A stretch of DNA of 6,866 nt from Bacteroidota bacterium. Its GTDB lineage: Bacteria; Bacteroidota; Bacteroidia; Bacteroidales; SZUA-534. The first letter of the stretch is position 1, and each line of letters starts with the position of its first letter. Made by a program: the position numbers and the translations under genes. Shown here piece after piece: positions 1 through 6,735 of the stretch. The stretch covers positions 1-6,866 of the forward strand of contig JAIFNJ010000053.1 of assembly GCA_020047835.1 (NCBI GenBank), in the 5' to 3' direction. The notes under the pieces were generated by a model. That model was not told the DNA's origin, did no database searches, and was given only the letters and a program-made list of their open reading frames with translations.

Positions 1-1720
1 CTGATGGCCCATCAATTAACTGAAAACAATTTTCAAACAGTCGTTGTGCTTTAATATCCGCTTTGCGAACTTCTTCCACCGAAGCCCAAGCTGTAGAATT
101 AGCTCTGGCCCAAACAACTCCAACAGTAATGTCGTTTACAGCGCCTGGCTCCAATACAAACGGACCAGCGGATTGTACAATACGCATATCATCATAAGTG
201 GCATCGTCGCGGGCACTCCAAGGTGCTTGAGGTATTCCCTGTGTTCCCCATCCACAAATATCACTATTATCAGGATATAAAAAATCAGAACTTTGCGTAC
301 CACCGGTTCCATTTCCTCCATATGTCATCCGGCTGCCATCTTTCCAATATCCTTTTAAGTATTGGTAATAATGAAGGGCGTTGGTTGGATCGCCTGGTCC
401 AATTACATAATAGATAAATCGGCGCATACCCCAACGTTCGTTGTCAATAACGCTATCGCCAAAGTTAAGCCCATTGATATTTCCATTGTTAATATCACCG
501 GGACCTACTAATACATTATTTCCGGTCCTTTCGCTATTGAATACATACCCGTTTTCGCAATCGAGCACTGTTTTTTCGTAATCTTTCCAGGAATTCAGGT
601 TATCTTTTCCATCGGGATCCTGATAGGGTCCTTCAAAAAAGTCGATACCAATTGCAGGAGGATTTGGTCCATAAGCCCAAGCTTCGCCTGCCCCGTCAAC
701 GTCATCTCCATTGTAAACATAACCCAATCCCCGCACTACATCACATCCGGCCTTATCATCACTGGCCAATCCTAAATCGGGGTCATTCCAAACACCAAAA
801 TAAGCATCGGTAAGCGAATAGGTGGAACGGTTGATGATTTGATAATTATAGAAGCTCATGTTGTTTAACTCATCGTTGGTAGAAAAAGCAAAACCCTGAG
901 CCCTGAATTCCATTCCAATAGCAGCTGCACCAATGGTAGTGGTGTGAACATTTCCTTTGTCGTTGTAAACCCACCAAATGGTTTCATCACCAAAAAGTTT
1001 TTGACTGGTATTACCCAGATTCTCGGCCCGACGTTCCGGTTGGTAATTACAATTTGAGGTTTTTTCAATTATATAATTGGGATAGTCGCCATTGGCTGGA
1101 TTATACTCCCCATCCCCATCGGCATCGTTAAAAGGGGCTAAATAATAATCGTAAGCACCGTATTCAACAGGACCATGAGCTGGCCACTCGTTTATTATGG
1201 TTGGAACGGTGTATCCATCAAAGTTACTTGCCTTAGTTGCTGCATCAGCTGCATTGTAGGCAATAAATTCTTCTACTTGTTGGCGGGTTATTTTGTAGTG
1301 TTTATCATATTTTACACAAACTTCGGGCGAAACACTGGCAATTCCTTCCCCATTACTAATTAGTGGACCAGGCCAAAAATCATTACCCTGGCTTCGGAAA
1401 GTTCTGGCACAGGTACGTAACTGACCATTTACGTCAACGCCACCTACCCAGATTCCTCCTGCATAGAGTGATGTTTTACCGGAACCTTTAGGAACTTCGT
1501 ATTCTGCTTTGCCTTCACCTTCCCATAAAGTTCCTTGCGCTAAAATCAGCGCCCGTACGTTATTCAAATCGAGGTTAACTTCAGCAGAGGCCGGTAAACA
1601 ACCTGCAGTTATTGTTTGGGTTGACTTTTGAGTTTTAAAATCCTTAAAATCACGGCCTATAGAGGTAGTACCTAAGGCCGTAACTAATAGCAGAATTAAT
1701 AAGTATAGAATCTTTTTCAT
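1..1720 (-). CDS. Large secreted protein, probable T9SS cargo family, 3' end outside window
   Basis: The frame is open for 573 codons from ATG at 1720 to the window edge, so the C-terminus is missing. Residues 1-22 form a signal peptide (MKK, then a Leu/Ile-rich core). Conserved-looking blocks follow: NNVRALI near 53-59, EVPKGSGKTSLYAGGIWVGG at 75-94 and GNDFWPGPL at 112-120. I associate these with large Bacteroidota secreted proteins that usually end in a T9SS sorting domain; here that domain would lie beyond the edge and is not seen. Residues 199-208 (DADGDGEYNP) form a DxDxDG calcium-loop-like motif, and further Asp/Gly-rich stretches lie near 338-345 and 368-375. Aromatic-rich segments such as GDETIWWVYND (244-254) and FGVWNDPDLG (308-317) suggest a beta-rich extracellular fold. 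No catalytic motif is recognised. The start lies 24 bp after the receptor stop codon with no terminator between, so the two are very likely co-transcribed. Function unknown; the context suggests a surface or extracellular partner of the receptor. Confidence 0.85.
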   Translation of the reverse strand, partial: MKKILYLLILLLVTALGTTSIGRDFKDFKTQKSTQTITAGCLPASAEVNLDLNNVRALILAQGTLWEGEGKAEYEVPKGSGKTSLYAGGIWVGGVDVNGQLRTCARTFRSQGNDFWPGPLISNGEGIASVSPEVCVKYDKHYKITRQQVEEFIAYNAADAATKASNFDGYTVPTIINEWPAHGPVEYGAYDYYLAPFNDADGDGEYNPANGDYPNYIIEKTSNCNYQPERRAENLGNTSQKLFGDETIWWVYNDKGNVHTTTIGAAAIGMEFRAQGFAFSTNDELNNMSFYNYQIINRSTYSLTDAYFGVWNDPDLGLASDDKAGCDVVRGLGYVYNGDDVDGAGEAWAYGPNPPAIGIDFFEGPYQDPDGKDNLNSWKDYEKTVLDCENGYVFNSERTGNNVLVGPGDINNGNINGLNFGDSVIDNERWGMRRFIYYVIGPGDPTNALHYYQYLKGYWKDGSRMTYGGNGTGGTQSSDFLYPDNSDICGWGTQGIPQAPWSARDDATYDDMRIVQSAGPFVLEPGAVNDITVGVVWARANSTAWASVEEVRKADIKAQRLFENCFQLIDGPS

Positions 1721-1744
1721 TGTATATCTTGGTTAAATCATTAA

Positions 1745-4700
1745 TTAAAAACTAAAAAGTACACCCAACCGTATTTGACGAGGTAAATTATAGTGTGCCG
1801 GATTGTCCAGCATCATGGTATAATAATCAATATAGGATTGTTCACTATTAGCCCGACTAATATTTGATTGACCACTGGTTGATGATAACACCGCATCATC
1901 ATCGGGATTTCCGGTGGTAGCATATACTCCCATTACATTTTGTGTATTCAATAAATTACTCACGTCGAGATAAAAGTTAAGATCGGCTTGTCTGCTGTTT
2001 TCTCCTTCACCAAAATTGAGGGTAAAACTCTTGTCGATTTTCATATCAATAGTAGTACGCCAAGGCATGATTGATTTGTTGATGCTTCCTACTGTTGTTC
2101 CGGTCTCTACGTCTCTTGGAGTGTATGGAGTACCCGACCCTGAATTGATGGTAAAGTTAACACCGGCATCGGCTAAAATATCGGCTCCAAACCATTTGGG
2201 ACCGTTGTAATTGTTGCCAGAGCCAAAGCGATAATCGGCTAAAATAGAGAAGGCATGACGTTGGTCAAAATCGGTTGGCAACGTAGCTCTTAAATTTGGT
2301 TGCCCTGCATTGATAAGGCTTCGTGCAGTATTGGCATCAGAACCCGTAGCATTGGCAAACTGTAAGGTATAGCTTACTTTTACTTGTATGTTGGAGGTAC
2401 GGCGTAAGTCGTAAGTCATGGTAAACCCTTTAATGGTACCAAAATCGATATTGCCGTAGGTTTTCATATTGATTGGGTAAGCTCCTGTTAAATAAATCAA
2501 CTGAACCATGTCGCGCTGTTCCCGGTAAAAAGCCGACATTTTAAGGCTCGATTTATTGTTGAGCTTTTGCTGGAACCCGAATTCGTAGTCAATGGTTTTT
2601 TCCGATTTTAAGTTGGGATTGACAAATTCGTTGGTAGCTAATTGATTGATGTATAATAGTTCAATCGGGTTTAGCCTGCTTTGAAAAGAACTGGGCCGTT
2701 TTGCTAACCAGTCATAATGAGCAAAAAACAACGCTTCGTCGGAAATGGGGAACGAAAACGAAATACGGGGCAACACATTAATATCCGGGTCGTAATCTTT
2801 AAATGCTTTTAAAAAGGAGTTTCCTCCTACTTGATCATTGGGTGCCGTGCGGTAAGGTTCTGCTTGCCCGGATGGATACAACGTCCTAAAATCGCTCACT
2901 TCAGAACCGGTTGCATCGTACCATTGACTCTCATAGCGGTATCCCACAATTCTATTTGGGTCGGCACTGTTATCAACATATACGGTAGCTTCCTGATTAA
3001 TATTGGCAGGAACATCGGTATTAGCAATTAATCCATAGTTGTCCATTACTTTATACGAGGTAAAAGTCAAATACGGATCGGTTTGCACTTTTTGGTTGGC
3101 ATCGTAGCCATCAATGCGAAGACCGACGTTAAAAACCAAGTCATTAAAGGCAAATTTATCTTGGATGTAACCCGCCCAGTAAATCGGTTCAAAGGGGGCA
3201 ATTTCGCGGCTATAATAACTAATTTCACGGTTGTTTTTATCCCTATAAGTTGTTGTTTGGGTGAAGAAATCATCAAACGATGAGGAACCGGATGTTTTGT
3301 TTCCATAGGCATCGAACCCTGAATAGCCCACTAATGATGAAGAGTTATTGAATAATTCATCGGGGCTAAAGTATTCAATACTCAACTCCGATGGGTCGTA
3401 ACTATCAATATCCACCCAGTTGGTACCTGTTGTAGCCATGTCTTTGCTATCGCGGAATTTGAAATCAAACAACGACTGTGCAGCCCCATTCCATAAGCGA
3501 TTGTAGTTAATGGTATCGTTATAAATATCAGTACCTTCAATGGTTCCGGCAATAGGGTTGGCAAAATCAAGCTCCTGAATGTGGCTGTTCATGTTTTGCC
3601 GAGCTAAAAGCCATAAATTTCTGGGAGCTGAACTAAAGTATCTATCGGTACGTTTTTCAAATTCAAACCCAATTGAAATTTCATGGTTATTTAAGTCTGC
3701 TGCTCCCTGAGCACTGACACGGAATTGTTCGTTGTCGGTTTTATTGTATCGGCCATAAGGAACACCGGGTACTGTAGCTAACGCGTGAATAGGATCGGGA
3801 GTATAACTGTTTAATAATCCACCTCCACCTAATATTTCGGACTGATTTTGGGGATTGCCATAAAAGTCGTAATACATTTCAGTAAACCGTGATAATTCCG
3901 AATTCACATCACTCGATTCAAAGGTTACCAGAGTATCTTGTATGGCATTCATTAAATAACCAAACTTCTGTAGGGTGGTGTCATAACCATAAGCGTAAGT
4001 AGGAGTTTGGTAGGTGGTAAATTTTCCAACATACCCATATTCAAACAGGTTGTCTTTATGCCTTTCGTCCCAAGTATTATCCTGATACTTTGAATAGTCG
4101 GCCATGATGCTGTAATAAGCATTTTTAATGATTGAGGTATTGTCTTTATCATCTTGATCAACGGAGCTTAAATTGTGGGTCAATTTTCCGTACAATCGGT
4201 AGGTAGATGAGGTTACGTTCCGATTGTTGTTATAATTTAAAATTCCGGTATATGGATTGTCTGAAGATGCACTTCCAATAATTGAGCCTTTGGAATTTCC
4301 GGGAAGATAATTGCCATTATCTGATTGAAACGTTCCACCCAAGGTAATCACCAAATTCTTCATGGGTTGAATGTCAATTTTTCCACTCAAAACAGCTTGC
4401 TGGTAGGCCACATTTTCGCGAACCTTAACGTTTTCAAAATCCTTGGCCGTCAAATAAGAGGCGGTAGGTTTAACCGCTTCATTATCCCTTTCCAATGGGG
4501 TTCGTGATATGCTATCCAAAATATCATCGTTCACTTTCCAAAATCCAACAGAACTGGGGCGTGGATCCTGAGTAAACTGATATTCACCGGCTATAAAGAA
4601 ACCCACTAAAGGTTCTTTTCGAACATCGGCTGCATTATCGGGGTTTACAATGGTACGGGTAAGGATTGGCCCTGAAAGATTGGCGGCTAAAATATTACTG

Positions 4701-5434
4701 TTATAATCATCAAGGAATTTTGAAGTGGTCATTTCCAGTCCACCAAAAAAAGTACGCGAGGCTCCTTTGGTAACAATGTTTATTACCCCACCGGTAACAT
4801 CACCATAGCGGGCTGGTGTACCACCGGTAATTACCGAAACCTCAGCAATGGATGCTTTGGGCAAGTTGCCTGAGCCTCTCATTTTTACTCCATCAATGTA
4901 ATACACGGTGGCATCTTCGCGGGATCCACGAACACTTTTCACAGTTCCATCTTCTTGGTAAACTCCCCCAACGGTTGATGCTACTGATGCTGCAGACCGT
5001 CCAGCCATCTTCGAGATTTCTTCAGAAGTTACGGTTCCCCCGGTTTGTGTATTATCCTTATCGATAAGCGGAACGGTATAAGCAATCACATCAATCTGCT
5101 CAATGGCTTGGGTTGAAGCGTTCATGCTTAAATCCAGAAATCGGATTTTATCGTTATTTACTATTACATCGTTTATTTGTAAAGAATTATAGCCTACATA
5201 AGAAGCTTTAACCGTATATGAGCCGGCAGCAAGAGGTTTTATGGTATAATTACCATCAAAGTCAGATACACCACCACCCATCATATTGCCATTGAGCTCT
5301 ACTATTACGTTGGCAAATGGAATTGCTTCGCCGGTTTCGCCGTCGAGCACTTTTCCTTTAATGGCTCCTGATTGTGCATACAGCCCTCCGGATGCAAACA
5401 ATACGAAAAGAATAAAAAGTATTTTTCTTATCAT
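1745..5434 (-). CDS. TonB-dependent outer-membrane receptor, Oar-like, with carboxypeptidase-regulatory-like N-terminal domain
   Basis: This is a 1229-residue outer-membrane active transporter or receptor energised by TonB-ExbBD. The frame stays open upstream to an ATG at 5533, but I chose the ATG at 5434. It gives a clean signal peptide (MIRKILFILFVLFASGGLYAQ without its last residue, cut after about 21), and the candidate promoter lies inside the longer reading. Domains in order: CarboxypepD_reg-like beta-sandwich, about 24-107 (GKVLDGETGEAIPFANV); a linker with IDVIAYTVPLIDKD near 114-127 that may hold the TonB box; plug, about 133-224, with SVRGSREDATVYYIDG around 167-182 and VINIVTKG at 217-224; then a barrel of about 1000 residues. 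Barrel hallmarks include FDQRH at 1056, GSGTPYTP near 1099, NFYLDVSNLLNTQNV near 1153, and a terminal LFSF ending in Phe as barrel proteins do. FDQRH and SGTPYTP resemble Oar-like receptors. It is longer than the roughly 1000 residues usual for SusC, and no SusD gene is adjacent. Substrate unknown. Confidence 0.95.
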   Translation of the reverse strand: MIRKILFILFVLFASGGLYAQSGAIKGKVLDGETGEAIPFANVIVELNGNMMGGGVSDFDGNYTIKPLAAGSYTVKASYVGYNSLQINDVIVNNDKIRFLDLSMNASTQAIEQIDVIAYTVPLIDKDNTQTGGTVTSEEISKMAGRSAASVASTVGGVYQEDGTVKSVRGSREDATVYYIDGVKMRGSGNLPKASIAEVSVITGGTPARYGDVTGGVINIVTKGASRTFFGGLEMTTSKFLDDYNSNILAANLSGPILTRTIVNPDNAADVRKEPLVGFFIAGEYQFTQDPRPSSVGFWKVNDDILDSISRTPLERDNEAVKPTASYLTAKDFENVKVRENVAYQQAVLSGKIDIQPMKNLVITLGGTFQSDNGNYLPGNSKGSIIGSASSDNPYTGILNYNNNRNVTSSTYRLYGKLTHNLSSVDQDDKDNTSIIKNAYYSIMADYSKYQDNTWDERHKDNLFEYGYVGKFTTYQTPTYAYGYDTTLQKFGYLMNAIQDTLVTFESSDVNSELSRFTEMYYDFYGNPQNQSEILGGGGLLNSYTPDPIHALATVPGVPYGRYNKTDNEQFRVSAQGAADLNNHEISIGFEFEKRTDRYFSSAPRNLWLLARQNMNSHIQELDFANPIAGTIEGTDIYNDTINYNRLWNGAAQSLFDFKFRDSKDMATTGTNWVDIDSYDPSELSIEYFSPDELFNNSSSLVGYSGFDAYGNKTSGSSSFDDFFTQTTTYRDKNNREISYYSREIAPFEPIYWAGYIQDKFAFNDLVFNVGLRIDGYDANQKVQTDPYLTFTSYKVMDNYGLIANTDVPANINQEATVYVDNSADPNRIVGYRYESQWYDATGSEVSDFRTLYPSGQAEPYRTAPNDQVGGNSFLKAFKDYDPDINVLPRISFSFPISDEALFFAHYDWLAKRPSSFQSRLNPIELLYINQLATNEFVNPNLKSEKTIDYEFGFQQKLNNKSSLKMSAFYREQRDMVQLIYLTGAYPINMKTYGNIDFGTIKGFTMTYDLRRTSNIQVKVSYTLQFANATGSDANTARSLINAGQPNLRATLPTDFDQRHAFSILADYRFGSGNNYNGPKWFGADILADAGVNFTINSGSGTPYTPRDVETGTTVGSINKSIMPWRTTIDMKIDKSFTLNFGEGENSRQADLNFYLDVSNLLNTQNVMGVYATTGNPDDDAVLSSTSGQSNISRANSEQSYIDYYTMMLDNPAHYNLPRQIRLGVLFSF

Positions 5435-5487
5435 AATCGCCGAATTTATAGTTGAAAAATAAGTATTTGTCATTTTTTTTGAATCGG

Positions 5488-5519
5488 TAAATATATAGAT
5501 TCTAATGGGATAAAAACAA
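5488..5519 (-). promoter_or_regulatory. Candidate Bacteroidota-type promoter for the receptor operon
   Basis: Read on the minus strand, TTG (5519-5517) is followed after 21 bp by TATATTTA (5495-5488). The known Bacteroidota pattern is a TTTG-like -33 box and TAnnTTTG -7 box about 19-23 bp apart. The -7 box matches all but the last base. Transcription would begin near 5480, giving a leader of roughly 45 nt before the ATG at 5434. This position also argues against the upstream in-frame ATG at 5533. AT-rich DNA yields such matches by chance, so confidence is moderate. Confidence 0.4.
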
Positions 5520-5556
5520 GCACTGGCTTTCAAAAAAAAGTATGCTTTAAAGCCTT

Positions 5557-5925
5557 TTAAAAATTTTTGCGTGTCAGAATTTCATTATAAATAATGGCCG
5601 TTCGCAAGTCAAAGTTCTGAAAAGGTTTTTCATCCTCCTCAGCAATCCGGCTGCTAGCCTCTGGTTTAGTTATCGCAACAATTCCTTCTTCTGGCAAGGT
5701 AGCTGTTACCGGATTTATCATAATTTCGGAATAGTGTTCCGTTTCCATTTCGTCTTCAACCGGAGCAAATACTGGGTTTGGCTGTGGAATTCCAAAGAGT
5801 GATTCCAAAAGATTATCAGCAGGCGAAACGCTGGCAGTTGGTTTTTTTTTCTGTTTTCGTAATGCCGAAAAAATGAAAATTACCAGGGTTAAAACGAAAA
5901 GCAGCACTTGTACTATATCATCCAT
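5557..5925 (-). CDS. Small single-pass membrane protein of unknown function with a C-terminal FDLR motif
   Basis: The protein has 122 residues. Residues 4-22 form one strongly hydrophobic helix, followed at once by RKQKKK (23-28). By the positive-inside rule this places the short N-terminus outside and the remaining 95 or so residues in the cytoplasm. The middle (about 35-100) is acidic, Pro-rich and low in predicted structure. The end, FDLRTAIIYNEILTRKNF (105-122), looks like a compact conserved helix. I have an impression of similar FDLR..I.YsEIL.rk endings on small Bacteroidota membrane proteins but know no assigned function. Its ATG overlaps the end of the upstream gene by 8 bp (ATGGATGA), which points to translational coupling. 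The coding strand carries an A9 run encoding the Lys triplet at 26-28. The receptor start lies 122 bp downstream behind its own candidate promoter. That it is a real gene is well supported; the function is not. Confidence 0.75.
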   Translation of the reverse strand: MDDIVQVLLFVLTLVIFIFSALRKQKKKPTASVSPADNLLESLFGIPQPNPVFAPVEDEMETEHYSEIMINPVTATLPEEGIVAITKPEASSRIAEEDEKPFQNFDLRTAIIYNEILTRKNF

Positions 5926-6256
5926 TTTTCAGCATTTTATTAAGTTTAACATAGATTGGTATTTTTCCCGAATTAAAATATTCGGCTCTTTTTATTGATT
6001 GACGCATTCTTTTCTTTATTTCTTTCGTTTGAATTCGGTAACAGTGTTTCTTTATTTTTTCAGATTCTTTTGTTGCATTTCTTTTTTTTGTTCGAACGGC
6101 CCGATTGGTTATAATTGTTTCCTTGGTTTGTGATATAAAAAAACTCAGTGAAACACTCCTATCGATGGACGAATTTACATCGATGGAATAGCGGCTTTGA
6201 CCATGAGCAATGAAAACAATAAAAAAACATATCAATACGTGGATTACTTTTTTCAA
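5918..6256 (-). CDS. Small basic secreted protein of unknown function, probable TTG start
   Basis: The protein has 112 residues from TTG at 6256. This start gives a textbook Bacteroidota signal peptide, MKKVIHVLICFFIVFIAHGQ, cut after about residue 20. The only upstream in-frame ATG (6343) would add 29 residues, put a second hydrophobic stretch before the signal peptide, and run antisense through the first 58 bp of the divergent lipoprotein gene, so I reject it. The mature part begins with a Ser-rich segment (21-50), then a very Lys/Arg-rich stretch (about 52-91), probably helical, ending in RAEYFNSGKIPIYVKLNKML (90-109). One cysteine (72) lies in the mature chain. No known family is recognised. 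Its stop overlaps the start of the small membrane protein by 8 bp, so the two are probably made together; one is exported and the other is mostly cytoplasmic with a membrane anchor. The basic character could reflect binding to an acidic partner such as a nucleic acid or polysaccharide, but that is inference only. Confidence 0.6.
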   Translation of the reverse strand: MKKVIHVLICFFIVFIAHGQSRYSIDVNSSIDRSVSLSFFISQTKETIITNRAVRTKKRNATKESEKIKKHCYRIQTKEIKKRMRQSIKRAEYFNSGKIPIYVKLNKMLKNG

Positions 6257-6298
6257 AATTGTTATACTTACACTAAAATATATCGATGCAACGAATTT
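6161..6298. repeat. Near-identical short direct repeat, ATCGATG..ACGAATTT
   Basis: ATCGATGGACGAATTT at 6161-6176 recurs as ATCGATGCAACGAATTT at 6282-6298, differing only by G versus CA in the middle. A further ATCGATGG lies at 6179-6186. The first copy is inside the small secreted-protein gene, near its 5' part; the second overlaps the start codon of the lipoprotein. The copies therefore bracket the divergent start region. It could be a regulator site or chance in AT-rich DNA. Confidence 0.3.
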
Positions 6299-6735
6299 CA
6301 AAATTAGTAAGATTTTCTTTATTATCAATTGTTTCCATAGCAATTACCACTTCATGCGATAAGGACAATAAAAATCCGGTTCCGGACATTCCCATTTATG
6401 TGGAACCTATTTATATATATGATCCGGAATATGTTGCCTTGTTGGATGTGTTTGGAGCCTATGTGGTTGAAGGTGAAGGATATCTTGAAAATGGAATTTT
6501 AATTGTGAATACCGGCAACAATGAATATAAAGCCTTTGATTGTACCTGTACCCATGAAGTTAAAGCCGGCTGTTGGGTTAGGCCCAATGCAAACCAAATT
6601 AATACATCAACCTGTTCCTGCTGCGGCTCAACCTACGATTTGATTTATGGCAGCCCAACTTCGGGTAAAGCAACCTATATGTTAAAGGAATATAAAGTTG
6701 CTTTTAGTAACAATACCATCCGGGTTTATAATTAG
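6286..6735 (+). CDS. Rieske-like [2Fe-2S] domain lipoprotein with Cys in place of the second His
   Basis: The protein has 149 residues. The N-terminus is a lipoprotein signal peptide with lipobox ITTSC, the acylated Cys being residue 24. It is followed by DKDNK, an acidic start compatible with the surface-export signals known in Bacteroidota lipoproteins. A Pro/Tyr-rich linker (32-50) leads to a Rieske-like domain. Box I is C88-T-H90 (with C86 and C96 nearby). Box II is C110-S-C112-C113-G-S-T-Y, followed by the family-typical G-S-P-x-x-G-x-A and a short beta end (KEYKVAF). Classical Rieske boxes are CTHLGC and CPCHGS. Here the second His ligand position is C113, and the box spacing is CxH-x19-CxxC, slightly longer than usual. 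The cluster could be ligated by three Cys and one His, or the site could be degenerate. Role is probably electron transfer or structural in the envelope; no redox partner is encoded nearby. It stands alone on the plus strand, divergent from the small-gene pair. Confidence 0.85.
   Translation: MQRISKLVRFSLLSIVSIAITTSCDKDNKNPVPDIPIYVEPIYIYDPEYVALLDVFGAYVVEGEGYLENGILIVNTGNNEYKAFDCTCTHEVKAGCWVRPNANQINTSTCSCCGSTYDLIYGSPTSGKATYMLKEYKVAFSNNTIRVYN

Noticed and set aside
1..5100. Open frames of 60-80 codons on the plus strand and in other minus-strand frames across the receptor and secreted-protein genes
   Set aside because: All lie inside two long, clearly coding genes and show no domain, signal peptide or start context of their own.
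1745..5434. Assignment as SusC in a polysaccharide utilisation locus
   Set aside because: No SusD, glycoside hydrolase or sugar sensor is present, and the barrel motifs resemble Oar-like receptors rather than SusC.
5435..5533. N-terminal extension of the receptor to the ATG at 5533, or to the ATG at 5473
   Set aside because: Either would place 13-33 mostly polar residues before a perfect signal peptide, and the longer form would contain the candidate promoter. The ATG at 5434 fits best.
5525..5554. Possible terminator after the small membrane protein: GGCTTT/AAAGCC inverted repeat with an inner AAAG-CATA-CTTT hairpin and a T8 run
   Set aside because: The stems are short and mostly A/T, and the T run lies inside the outer loop rather than after a GC-rich stem. 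It does not look like a convincing intrinsic terminator.
6257..6343. ATG start at 6343 for the small basic secreted protein
   Set aside because: It overlaps the divergent lipoprotein gene by 58 bp and buries the signal peptide behind a second hydrophobic stretch; these residues look like an antisense shadow.
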